Shown: positions 1 to 6,372 of the stretch, one piece after another | Layout of the letters: each line of letters starts with the position of its first letter | Numbering within the stretch: the stretch's first letter is position 1 | Source of the DNA: an uncultured Ruaniaceae bacterium | GTDB lineage: Bacteria > Actinomycetota > Actinomycetes > Actinomycetales > Beutenbergiaceae | Length of the DNA stretch: 9,166 nt | Direction of reading: 5' to 3' | NCBI GenBank assembly: GCA_947251855.1 | Contig: CAMXUZ010000183.1 | Span: forward strand, 1-9,166 | Made by a program: the position numbers and the translations under genes | Notes under the pieces: model-generated | The model's database searches: none | What the model was told of the DNA's origin: nothing | Seen by the model: only the letters and a program-made list of their open reading frames with translations

Positions 1-136
1 CGCTCTCGGCCGGATCGATCCACGGCGACCCCCCCGCCCGGACCCTCGCCACCCGCGCCGGCATGCCGGTGCCCTCCGGCCCGAGCAGCTTCCCCGCCCG
101 ATTCCCCGTTCCCAGTGGGACCCGCTCACGGTCGAC

Positions 137-529
137 GTGGAAGCCGAGGAGAAGGTTGATTACGAACGGCCACCCACCCTCGAGGCCGCTGGACCGCCAC
201 TCGATGACCTCAGCAAGGTCGCGAGCATCCTCACGAAAGCGGTCGCGGAGGTGCTCCTTGGCACCCGATCGATCAACCAGATCCAGGCGTGGCTCCTCGA
301 CGACGTCTGGCACGTCATCCGCCGCCGCGCACACCTGAGCCAGCGCTCGGCACCCTCGCGCAAGCACCCATCCGCTGTGCGGATCATTCGCGTTCACCCG
401 TGCCAAGTGGATGAGCGCACGTGCGAGCTCTCCGTCGTTCTTCATGACGGATACCGGGTACGAGCGGCGGCCCTACGCCTTACGTTGCATCGGCAACGCT
501 GGCGGGCCGCCGCCATTCGAATCGGCTAA
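137..529 (+). CDS. Rv3235-family (DUF6459-type) protein, 5' end uncertain
   Basis: This small protein (130 aa from GTG 137) is of unknown molecular function. It resembles the actinobacterial Rv3235 family, usually encoded near secA. What shows it: a helical segment QIQAWLLDDVWHVIRRR (about residues 48-64), a variable Ser/Arg/Pro stretch, then a conserved beta-rich C-terminus with RIIRVHP (83-87 region), RVRAAALRL (107-115) and a final RWRAAAIRIG. There is no signal peptide or membrane segment. The start is doubtful. No good Shine-Dalgarno precedes GTG 137, and the frame stays open, without any ATG, GTG or TTG, back to base 2 at the window edge, encoding a Pro/Arg-rich stretch. The true start may therefore lie outside the window, with a disordered N-terminal extension as is common in this family. 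It converges on aglA and their stop codons overlap. Family assignment is fairly sure; function is unknown. Confidence 0.75.
   Translation: MEAEEKVDYERPPTLEAAGPPLDDLSKVASILTKAVAEVLLGTRSINQIQAWLLDDVWHVIRRRAHLSQRSAPSRKHPSAVRIIRVHPCQVDERTCELSVVLHDGYRVRAAALRLTLHRQRWRAAAIRIG
483..498. terminator. Candidate hairpin downstream of aglA, inside the Rv3235-family gene
   Basis: A perfect 6-bp inverted repeat, CGTTGC-ATCG-GCAACG, lies 28 bp beyond the aglA stop codon, within the convergent gene's coding region. A further GC-rich inverted repeat (GGCGG/CCGCC, about 501-512) sits between it and the aglA stop. No T-tract follows on the minus strand, so a terminator role is only inferred from position: the two convergent genes leave no intergenic space. 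It could equally be chance structure in GC-rich coding DNA. Confidence 0.25.
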
Positions 530-2205
530 CCGCGCCGCAGCCAGGCGGTTGCCTCCGCTGGCAGCACGACCTCTTCCTCAGCCGCGGTGACTGCTGGATC
601 AGAGGCGGCGACGACGCGGGCGCGGGCACGGATTCCCACCGGTTCGGAGCCGTAGTTCGTCACCACGAGCACGTCGCCGTTCTCGAACGCCACGACATCC
701 GGGCGTTGTTCCATCAGCTCTTCTTCCCACACGAGCTCCCCGCCGCCGAGGCCGAGCTCCCGGCGGATCCGTAGGGCGGCGTGGTAGAACTCGTACATCG
801 AGCCGGGCACACCGATTTGCTGGTCGGCCGCCAACCCGCGGTATTCCTCGGGCTGCGGAAGCCACGGGGCGACCTCCGCACCGAAACTGAAACCTGCGGC
901 TGGTTGCTGGGAATCCCAGGGAATCGGCACGCGACACCCGTCGCGCCCCGCTTCGGCTCGTCCGGTGCGCTCGAATGCCGGGTCCTGGCGGTATTCATCC
1001 GGCATCGTCGTGTGTTCCGGCAGCCCGAGTTCCTCTCCCTGGTAGATGTAGGCGGAACCGGGGAGGGCAAGCATTTGCAGCGTCGCTGCCTTCGCCCGTC
1101 GACGTCCGCGCGCGGCGTCGGGTTGTGGGTCGGAGGCGAACAGACCGTTCTGTCCCCGGCCCTTGCCCGTCAGCCCGAACCGACTGATGTGTCGGATGAC
1201 GTCGTGATTCGAGAGCACCCACGTCGTCGCCGCTCCGACGGAGTTCATGCTCTCCAAGGAGTCGGTGATCACCGTGCGCATCGCGGCGGCACCCCAATCG
1301 GCGGTGAGGTACGAGAAGTTGAAGGCCTGCTGCATCTCATCGGGGCGCACGTACAGCGCGAGTCTGCTCAGGGGTTCCACCCAGGCTTCGGCGATGAGCG
1401 CGACCTCGGGGCTGAGCATGTCGAGGTGGGCGCGCCAGGCACGGTAGATCTCGTGCACGCCGTCCTGGTCGAACATCGGCACCGGGTTCTGTGCCGTGGG
1501 CCCATCGGGGGTGTTCCGTTCGGCGCCCTCGGCCATGATGACCTTTCCCTCCCAATCGGGCAGGCCCGGCGCCTTCACCAGCCCGTGCGCGACGTCGATG
1601 CGGAACCCGTCCACTCCCCGGCGCGTCCAGAACTCCAGGATGTCGAGGAACTCTTGCCGCACCTCCTCGTGTTCCCAGTTCAGATCCGGCTGTTTGCTAT
1701 CGAACAGGTGCAGATACCACTGCCCGTCGGCCAGTCGGGTCCATGCCGGTCCGCCGAAGATCGAGTCCCAGTTGTTGGGCGGCTCGCTGCCGTCGGGCCC
1801 CTTGCCCTCGCGGAAGATGTACCTCGCCCGCTCTGGACTGCCGGGGCCTACGGCCAGGGCCGCTTGGAACCATTCATGTTCGTCGCTGGTGTGGTTGGGA
1901 ACGAGATCGACGATCACCTTCAAGCCCAGCCCGTGGGCCCGGGCGATCATGTCATCGGCATCGGCGAGGGTGCCGAACAGGGGGTCGACCTCGCGGTAGT
2001 TCGCGACGTCGTATCCCGCATCCGCTTGCGGCGAGCGGTAGAACGGGGAGAGCCAGACCGCGTCCACGCCCAGGTCTTTGAGGTAGCGAAGTTTCGCCGT
2101 CACACCGGGGATGTCTCCCATCCCGTCCCCGTTGGCGTCAGCGAACGACCGCGGGTAGACCTGATAGACGATGGCATCCTGCCACCACCGGGTTTGGTTG
2201 GTCAT
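526..2205 (-). CDS. aglA: GH13 alpha-glucosidase (oligo-1,6-glucosidase / GH13_30-like)
   Basis: A cytosolic alpha-glucosidase (559 aa) that should release glucose from the non-reducing ends of maltose, maltodextrins or isomalto-oligosaccharides. The N-terminus has the family signature WWQDAIVYQVYPRSF (7-21), followed by a calcium-type loop DANGDGMGD (23-31). Conserved regions visible are DLVPNHTS (100-107), GFRIDVAH with the catalytic nucleophile D204, IAEAW with acid/base E273, and SNHDV with the transition-state stabiliser D335. A beta-sandwich C-terminal domain ends at LRRG. There is no signal peptide, and the length is normal for GH13 alpha-glucosidases. The ATG start is preceded by a strong GGAGG (2216-2212) six bases upstream and overlaps the malR stop as ATGA, so the pair is probably one transcript with coupled translation. 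Nucleophile D204 is followed by Val205, which in the yeast enzymes goes with isomaltase activity. The family is certain; the exact linkage preference is open. Confidence 0.93.
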   Translation of the reverse strand: MTNQTRWWQDAIVYQVYPRSFADANGDGMGDIPGVTAKLRYLKDLGVDAVWLSPFYRSPQADAGYDVANYREVDPLFGTLADADDMIARAHGLGLKVIVDLVPNHTSDEHEWFQAALAVGPGSPERARYIFREGKGPDGSEPPNNWDSIFGGPAWTRLADGQWYLHLFDSKQPDLNWEHEEVRQEFLDILEFWTRRGVDGFRIDVAHGLVKAPGLPDWEGKVIMAEGAERNTPDGPTAQNPVPMFDQDGVHEIYRAWRAHLDMLSPEVALIAEAWVEPLSRLALYVRPDEMQQAFNFSYLTADWGAAAMRTVITDSLESMNSVGAATTWVLSNHDVIRHISRFGLTGKGRGQNGLFASDPQPDAARGRRRAKAATLQMLALPGSAYIYQGEELGLPEHTTMPDEYRQDPAFERTGRAEAGRDGCRVPIPWDSQQPAAGFSFGAEVAPWLPQPEEYRGLAADQQIGVPGSMYEFYHAALRIRRELGLGGGELVWEEELMEQRPDVVAFENGDVLVVTNYGSEPVGIRARARVVAASDPAVTAAEEEVVLPAEATAWLRRG

Positions 2206-3260
2206 AGTCTCCCTCCCAGGAGTTCTTCGTTCATCGGCGCCGTACCGGTTGAGCCACGCACGATGAGTTCGGGCTGGAAAAGCATCTCACCGCGTGCCGC
2301 CGGTTCGCCGTTGATCTCATTGAGAATCGCGGAGACGACCGCGTGACTCATCTCCGAGGTCGCCTGCCGGATCGTGGTGAGGCCAGGATCGAGATAGGAA
2401 TTGAACGGAGCATCATCAAATCCGACGACTGAAACCTGTTCCGGAACCTTTTTCCCAACGGCCCGAGCCGCGCGAATCGCACCGATCGCCATGAGGTCCG
2501 ATGCGCAGACGATCCCCGTGCACCCCTGCGCGATCAGACCTGCAGCTGCGGCCTGCCCGCCTTCCACTGTGAACAGCGAAAGCGCGACACGGGATTCGGA
2601 TTCTGCCGAATGCGTGGGGCAGTATTGGGCCATCGCAGCGTGGAATCCATCGATCTTGCGCTGCGATGGCATGAACCGCCGCGGCCCGGTTGCGAGCCCG
2701 ATTCGGGTGTGTCCGAGGGAAACCAGGTGTCTGACCGCGAGGGCAACGCTTCCGACATCATCGTGGGACACGAACGTTGCGTCTATTCCATCGACGAACC
2801 CGTTGATGAACGCGAGCGGGACCCCTTGTGCGCGCAACTCCTCGTAACGCTGGTGGGAGGCGGTTGAGTCGGCATTCAACCCGGAGACGATGATGATGCC
2901 ATCGACCTTGTGGTCCATCAAGACATCGAGGTACTCCGATTCCGTCGTTCCCCCCGGCGATTGCGTGCACAGCAGCGGGGTGTAACCCCGGTGGGAGAGC
3001 TCGATCTCCATCGCTTGGGCGAACGCGGGAAAAATCGGGTTGGTGAGCTCGGGGATGATGAGCCCGATCAGGCCTTGGCGGCGCTGGGAGGATCGCTCCG
3101 GACGGTTGTATCCGAGGACGTCAAGAGCCGCGAGGACCTGCCGCCGGGCAGTGGAAGACACGCCGGGTTTACCGTTGATCACTCGGGAAACGGTGGCCGT
3201 GCTCAAGCCGGCGTGCTGCGCGATGTCCGCCAGCCGCGTCTTGTGTTGATCCGCTCCCAC
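2202..3260 (-). CDS. malR: LacI-family maltose-operon repressor, MalR-like
   Basis: A transcriptional repressor (352 aa) with an N-terminal helix-turn-helix, TRLADIAQHAGLSTATVSR (about 8-26), a hinge around 42-62, and a periplasmic-binding-protein-like effector domain (QGLIGLIIPELTNPIFPAF at 62-80, then SLGHTRIGLATGP, VCASDLMAIGAIRA and VGFDDAPF). The PELTNPIFPAFA and GYTPLLCTQS stretches look like Streptomyces MalR (Reg1), which controls malEFG. The open frame extends upstream to 3761, but that part is antisense to malE. I chose GTG 3260 because AGGGAGG (3272-3266) sits 5 bases before it and it begins just ahead of the HTH at normal LacI length. The other candidate, ATG 3320, lacks a Shine-Dalgarno and lies inside the operator/promoter. 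An in-frame GTG at 3266 is also possible. It overlaps aglA by 4 bp and is divergent from malE. The inducer is probably a malto-oligosaccharide or derivative (inference). Confidence 0.9.
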   Translation of the reverse strand: MGADQHKTRLADIAQHAGLSTATVSRVINGKPGVSSTARRQVLAALDVLGYNRPERSSQRRQGLIGLIIPELTNPIFPAFAQAMEIELSHRGYTPLLCTQSPGGTTESEYLDVLMDHKVDGIIIVSGLNADSTASHQRYEELRAQGVPLAFINGFVDGIDATFVSHDDVGSVALAVRHLVSLGHTRIGLATGPRRFMPSQRKIDGFHAAMAQYCPTHSAESESRVALSLFTVEGGQAAAAGLIAQGCTGIVCASDLMAIGAIRAARAVGKKVPEQVSVVGFDDAPFNSYLDPGLTTIRQATSEMSHAVVSAILNEINGEPAARGEMLFQPELIVRGSTGTAPMNEELLGGRL

Positions 3261-3296
3261 TGCCACCTCCCTACGCTGCGTTGATTGGCTTCTCCT

Positions 3297-3325
3297 ATCT
3301 TGGCCCAGGACGCGCTCCATTGCAA
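3297..3325 (-). promoter_or_regulatory. Candidate malR-aglA promoter
   Basis: Reading the minus strand, TTGCAA (3325-3320) could be a -35 element, 17 bases before CAAGAT (3302-3297) as a weak -10. Transcription would begin near 3290 and give a leader of about 30 bases to the GTG at 3260, which fits the chosen malR start. The -35 lies in the left half of the inverted repeat, so MalR could autoregulate. This is based on pattern only; the -10 matches the consensus weakly. Confidence 0.35.
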
Positions 3326-3355
3326 AATCTCTGCAATTTTCTGTAAATCTTGCAA
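3319..3355. promoter_or_regulatory. Candidate MalR operator cluster (TTGCA/TGCAA half-sites)
   Basis: The AT-rich divergent region carries an inverted repeat ATTGCA-N7-TGCAAT (3319-3337) and a second full TTGCAA (3350-3355). TGCAA half-sites therefore begin at 3321, 3332 and 3351, spaced 11 and 19 bases apart, about one and two helical turns. Symmetric half-sites in the gap between a LacI-type regulator and its transport operon are the expected form of its operator, and both flanking promoter candidates overlap them. That MalR is the protein which binds here is an inference. Confidence 0.55.
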
Positions 3356-3377
3356 TTCTTACATTTCTCGGTACTCT
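3350..3377 (+). promoter_or_regulatory. Candidate malEFG promoter
   Basis: TTGCAA (3350-3355) as -35 and TACTCT (3372-3377) as -10, 16 bases apart, would start transcription near 3384 and leave a leader of about 50 bases before the malE ATG. The -35 coincides with a TTGCAA operator half-site, so bound repressor would block polymerase directly. Matches to consensus are moderate (4/6 and 3/6), typical of regulated actinobacterial promoters, so the exact boxes are uncertain. Confidence 0.4.
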
Positions 3378-3432
3378 AAGGAACGCCCGCCGGTGTGTGA
3401 GCCGGGAGGATAGAAAACATTTAGGAGCCCCA

Positions 3433-4707
3433 ATGAAGCGGTCGCTTCTTGCCGCAGGAGTCGCGGCATCATTGTTACTAGTAGGTGCGTGTGGATCGAC
3501 CTCCGAGGCGCCATCCGAACCGGTCGACGACCCGGCCGACACGTCAGCGCAGGCCGACGCGGCCGAGGCGGACGGGGAGGCTGCCTCCGCCGGAAGCCTG
3601 GACGTATGGACCGACGACACGCGTTTCAACGTGTTAGAAGGAGCCGCGGCGGATTTTGAAGCGGAGACCGGCGTCTCGGTGAATCTCATTGAAAAGGATT
3701 TCGGTGATATCCGGGACGACTTCGTGGCGATGCAGCCCAGCGGTGAGGCGCCTGACGTCATCGTCGGCGGTCACGACTGGCTCGGTGTGCTGGTCAGCAA
3801 CGGAGTACTGGCGCCGATCGAGTTCGCTGACATCATTGAGGATTTCAACCCGGCCGCGATACAAGCAGTAACGTACAACTCGACCACCTACGGCCTGCCC
3901 TATGCGGTGGAGAACATTGCTCTACTTCGCAACGACGATGTCTCCGAGGCCGACATTCCCGACACGTTCGATGATCTCATTGACCTCGGCAAGAGTCTCG
4001 AGACCAAATACCCGGTCATGATTCAGCAGGACGCGGCCGAGGGCGACCCCTACACGGTGTATCCGGTCCAGACCTCCTTCGGGGCGCCGGTCTTCACCAC
4101 CGACGAGGACGGCAACTACACCAGCGAGCTCGGGATGAGCGGGGAGGCGGGAGAAACGTTCGCCGACTATCTCAAGAAGCTCGGCGATGACGGCGTTCTC
4201 AACCCGAGTAATGGATACGACGAAGTACTCAACTCATTCATCGAGGGTGAGACAGGTTTCATCATCGGCGGCCCCTGGATGATCGCGGACATTGAGGAGG
4301 CGGGGGTGAACGTATCCGTGCATCCGATCCCCAGCGCCGGCGGGGAGATGGCCCAACCATTCCTCGGCGTGCAAGCATTCTTCATCAACGCCGATGCGGA
4401 GAACCCGATTGCTGCCAATGAATTCGTCGTGAATTATCTCGCCAGCGAGGAGATCCAGCTATCCCTCTACGACGCGGGTGACCGCACCCCCGCCCTGACG
4501 GCAGCCGCGGAGGAAGTCGCGAGCGACCCCCTGCAGGAAGGGTTTGCCCTCGCCGGCGAGAACGGGGCGCCGATGCCCGCGATCCCGGAGATGGCCTCAG
4601 TCTGGGAGTTCTGGGGCTCTGCCTCCATCGGAATCGCCTCCGGCCAGGGCGATCCGGGTCAGTTGTGGAACACGATGATCGACAACGTGGAGAACTCTTT
4701 CGAATAA
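3433..4707 (+). CDS. malE: Maltose/maltodextrin ABC transporter substrate-binding lipoprotein
   Basis: The extracytoplasmic sugar-capturing component of the importer (424 aa). It starts with a lipoprotein signal: KR, a hydrophobic core, then LVGAC with lipidated C20, followed by an acidic Ala/Asp/Glu linker (21-54). The mature protein has family-1 binding-protein marks: LDVWTDD (56-62), GLPYAVEN (154-161), GFIIGGPWM (275-283) and MPAIPEMASVW (381-391). The last matches E. coli MalE MPNIPQMSAFW, whose Trp stacks on sugar. I chose ATG 3433 rather than the upstream in-frame GTG 3397 because TAGGAG (3422-3427) lies 5 bases before it and the signal peptide starts exactly there. The mature part is strikingly acidic: by my count 76 Asp/Glu against 9 Lys/Arg. 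Two TTA codons (3475, 3634) are rare for such GC-rich DNA. It is the first gene of malEFG. Substrate is inferred from homology and neighbours. Confidence 0.93.
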   Translation: MKRSLLAAGVAASLLLVGACGSTSEAPSEPVDDPADTSAQADAAEADGEAASAGSLDVWTDDTRFNVLEGAAADFEAETGVSVNLIEKDFGDIRDDFVAMQPSGEAPDVIVGGHDWLGVLVSNGVLAPIEFADIIEDFNPAAIQAVTYNSTTYGLPYAVENIALLRNDDVSEADIPDTFDDLIDLGKSLETKYPVMIQQDAAEGDPYTVYPVQTSFGAPVFTTDEDGNYTSELGMSGEAGETFADYLKKLGDDGVLNPSNGYDEVLNSFIEGETGFIIGGPWMIADIEEAGVNVSVHPIPSAGGEMAQPFLGVQAFFINADAENPIAANEFVVNYLASEEIQLSLYDAGDRTPALTAAAEEVASDPLQEGFALAGENGAPMPAIPEMASVWEFWGSASIGIASGQGDPGQLWNTMIDNVENSFE

Positions 4708-4712
4708 CCCCT

Positions 4713-4752
4713 CCGGTCCTGGTGCCCGCTTCCGTGCGAGCACCAGGACCGG
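4713..4752 (+). terminator. Perfect 13-bp intercistronic hairpin between malE and malF
   Basis: CCGGTCCTGGTGC (4713-4725) and GCACCAGGACCGG (4740-4752) are exact reverse complements around a 14-base loop, starting 6 bases after the malE stop. No T-run follows, and the malF Shine-Dalgarno AAAGGAG (4755-4761) starts 3 bases after the stem. It therefore more likely acts as a 3' stabiliser of malE mRNA, or a partial attenuator that raises MalE over the permeases, than as a full terminator. It may also partly occlude the malF ribosome site. Confidence 0.75.
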
Positions 4753-4767
4753 CCAAAGGAGCCACAG

Positions 4768-6372
4768 GTGACTTCTGACATCGCCGCCCGGACACCCAGC
4801 GGGCCCCGGGGCAACCGGGAATCGCACGCGCGAAACTACGGACCTGGTTTCTGGATCAAGCTGATCCTCCTGGGCCTGATCAATGCGATCGGCCTGTACG
4901 GGATCTACCTTGCCCTTGCTGCCGGCCACGTCGGCTTGACCCTCATGATGATTGCGATCATCGTCGTGGTGGACCTGGTGTACTTCCTCCCCTCGGCGCG
5001 GGCCGTGCCGATGAAGTACCTCCTCCCGGGGCTCATCTTCCTGTTCGTCTACCAGATCTTCGTCATCGGGTATACCGCCTACACGGCGTTCACGAACTAC
5101 GGAGATGGCCACAACTCCACCAAAGAGGTCGCCATCGCGAGCATCCTGCGCGAGCATGAAGTACGGGTTCCGGATAGCCCCACCACTGCGATCTCGGTGG
5201 TTGACGACGGCGAATCCCTGGGCTTCGCCTATGTCGACCCGGCCGGCACCGCTGTCGTCGGCTACCCCGATGAGCCCTTCTCCCCCGCCCCCGAGGCGGA
5301 GGTCTCGGACGCGCGCGTCACGGCCGTACCGGACGCGCAGGTGCTGACCTTCGCGGAGATCTCCAACCGCGGCCGGGAAGTATCCGACATCCGCGTCCCG
5401 ATCGGCGAGGACCCCCAGGCGGGTTCGATGCGCACCGCAGACGGCTCGCGAGGGTTCCTCGCTCAGTCGAAGATGGAGTACGACGAGGTTTCGGACACGT
5501 TGACGAACACCGAAACCGGTCAGGTCTTCACCCCCAATACGCACGGTAATTTTGAATCCGCGGACGGCGAGATCGTCACCCCCGGATGGAAGGTCAGTGT
5601 CGGGTGGGAGAACTTCACCACGATCTTCACCGGCGGCAAACTCACCGGCGAGTTCTTCGGGGTCCTCACGTGGACGGTCGTCTTCGCGCTCGGGTCCGTC
5701 CTCACCACGTTCGCCCTCGGGCTCGCGCTCGCGATGCTCTTCAATCACCCACGGATGAAGGGGCAGCGACTCTACCGGGCTCTACTCATCCTCCCCTACG
5801 CCTTCCCCGGGTTCCTCTCCGCGCTCGTGTGGTCGGGGATGCTCAACCAGAGCCACGGATTTGTGAACAACGTGCTCCTGTTCGGCGCGAATGTCCCCTG
5901 GCTCCTGCACCCATTCTGGGCGAAAGTGTCCATCCTCGGCGTCAATCTCTGGCTCGGCTTTCCGTACATGCTGCTCATCTCGATGGGGGCGCTGCAGTCG
6001 ATCGACCCGCAAGTCTACGAGGCCGCCAAAATCGACGGCGCGAGCCCATGGCGCCAAACCCGGGCGCTGACGTTGCCGCTACTGATGATCTCGACCGCGC
6101 CGCTGCTCATCAGTTCATTCGCCTTCAACTTCAATAATTTCAACCTCATCTACATGCTCACCCGTGGCGGCCCCAAGGACTTGAGCTCCACCACCGGCTC
6201 CGGGGTGGGTGCGACGGACATCCTCGTCACCTACACCTACAAGGTCGCCTTCAGCGGCGGGCTGCAGCAACATGGTCTGGCCTCCGCGATCTCCATCCTC
6301 ATCTTCATCATCGTGGCGACCATCTCCGTGCTCGGTTTCCGGCAGACCAAACGACTGGAAGAGGTGGTCTAA
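4768..6372 (+). CDS. malF: Maltodextrin ABC transporter permease MalF
   Basis: One of two membrane subunits forming the sugar channel (534 aa). I see about eight hydrophobic segments (roughly 30-52, 55-74, 84-106, 299-325, 337-358, 384-408, 436-455 and 506-526). The region 110-295 is a large hydrophilic, acidic loop between segments 3 and 4, in the same place as the periplasmic P2 domain of E. coli MalF, which contacts MalE. The cytoplasmic EAA loop, EAAKIDGA (418-425), docks the ATPase. FNNFNLIYMLTRGGP (455-469) is also typical of MalF. The GTG start has AAAGGAG (4755-4761) six bases upstream. It follows malE across a hairpin and is joined to malG by a TAATG overlap. The length is longer than most actinobacterial sugar permeases (about 300 aa) because of the loop. 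Assignment is secure. Confidence 0.94.
   Translation: MTSDIAARTPSGPRGNRESHARNYGPGFWIKLILLGLINAIGLYGIYLALAAGHVGLTLMMIAIIVVVDLVYFLPSARAVPMKYLLPGLIFLFVYQIFVIGYTAYTAFTNYGDGHNSTKEVAIASILREHEVRVPDSPTTAISVVDDGESLGFAYVDPAGTAVVGYPDEPFSPAPEAEVSDARVTAVPDAQVLTFAEISNRGREVSDIRVPIGEDPQAGSMRTADGSRGFLAQSKMEYDEVSDTLTNTETGQVFTPNTHGNFESADGEIVTPGWKVSVGWENFTTIFTGGKLTGEFFGVLTWTVVFALGSVLTTFALGLALAMLFNHPRMKGQRLYRALLILPYAFPGFLSALVWSGMLNQSHGFVNNVLLFGANVPWLLHPFWAKVSILGVNLWLGFPYMLLISMGALQSIDPQVYEAAKIDGASPWRQTRALTLPLLMISTAPLLISSFAFNFNNFNLIYMLTRGGPKDLSSTTGSGVGATDILVTYTYKVAFSGGLQQHGLASAISILIFIIVATISVLGFRQTKRLEEVV

Noticed and set aside
781..2346. 521-codon plus-strand frame opposite aglA
   Set aside because: It is antisense to a clear GH13 enzyme with all catalytic motifs. 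Its own translation shows no recognisable domain; long antisense frames are common in GC-rich DNA.
3397..3432. Alternative GTG start of malE, 12 codons upstream
   Set aside because: It would put charged residues (SREDRKH) before a complete lipoprotein signal. ATG 3433 has its own Shine-Dalgarno.
3384..3432. Leader peptide or riboswitch in the malE leader
   Set aside because: The leader is only about 50 bases, with no complete small frame having its own ribosome site and no structured aptamer that I can recognise.
3261..3761. Upstream extension of malR, including ATG 3320
   Set aside because: The far part is antisense to malE. ATG 3320 has no ribosome site and falls in the operator/promoter, whereas GTG 3260 has AGGGAGG at good spacing and gives a normal LacI length.
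4597..5748. 383-codon minus-strand frame opposite malE/malF
   Set aside because: Its translation is charged low-complexity sequence (Asp/Glu/Arg/Gly-rich), antisense to the well-supported malF.
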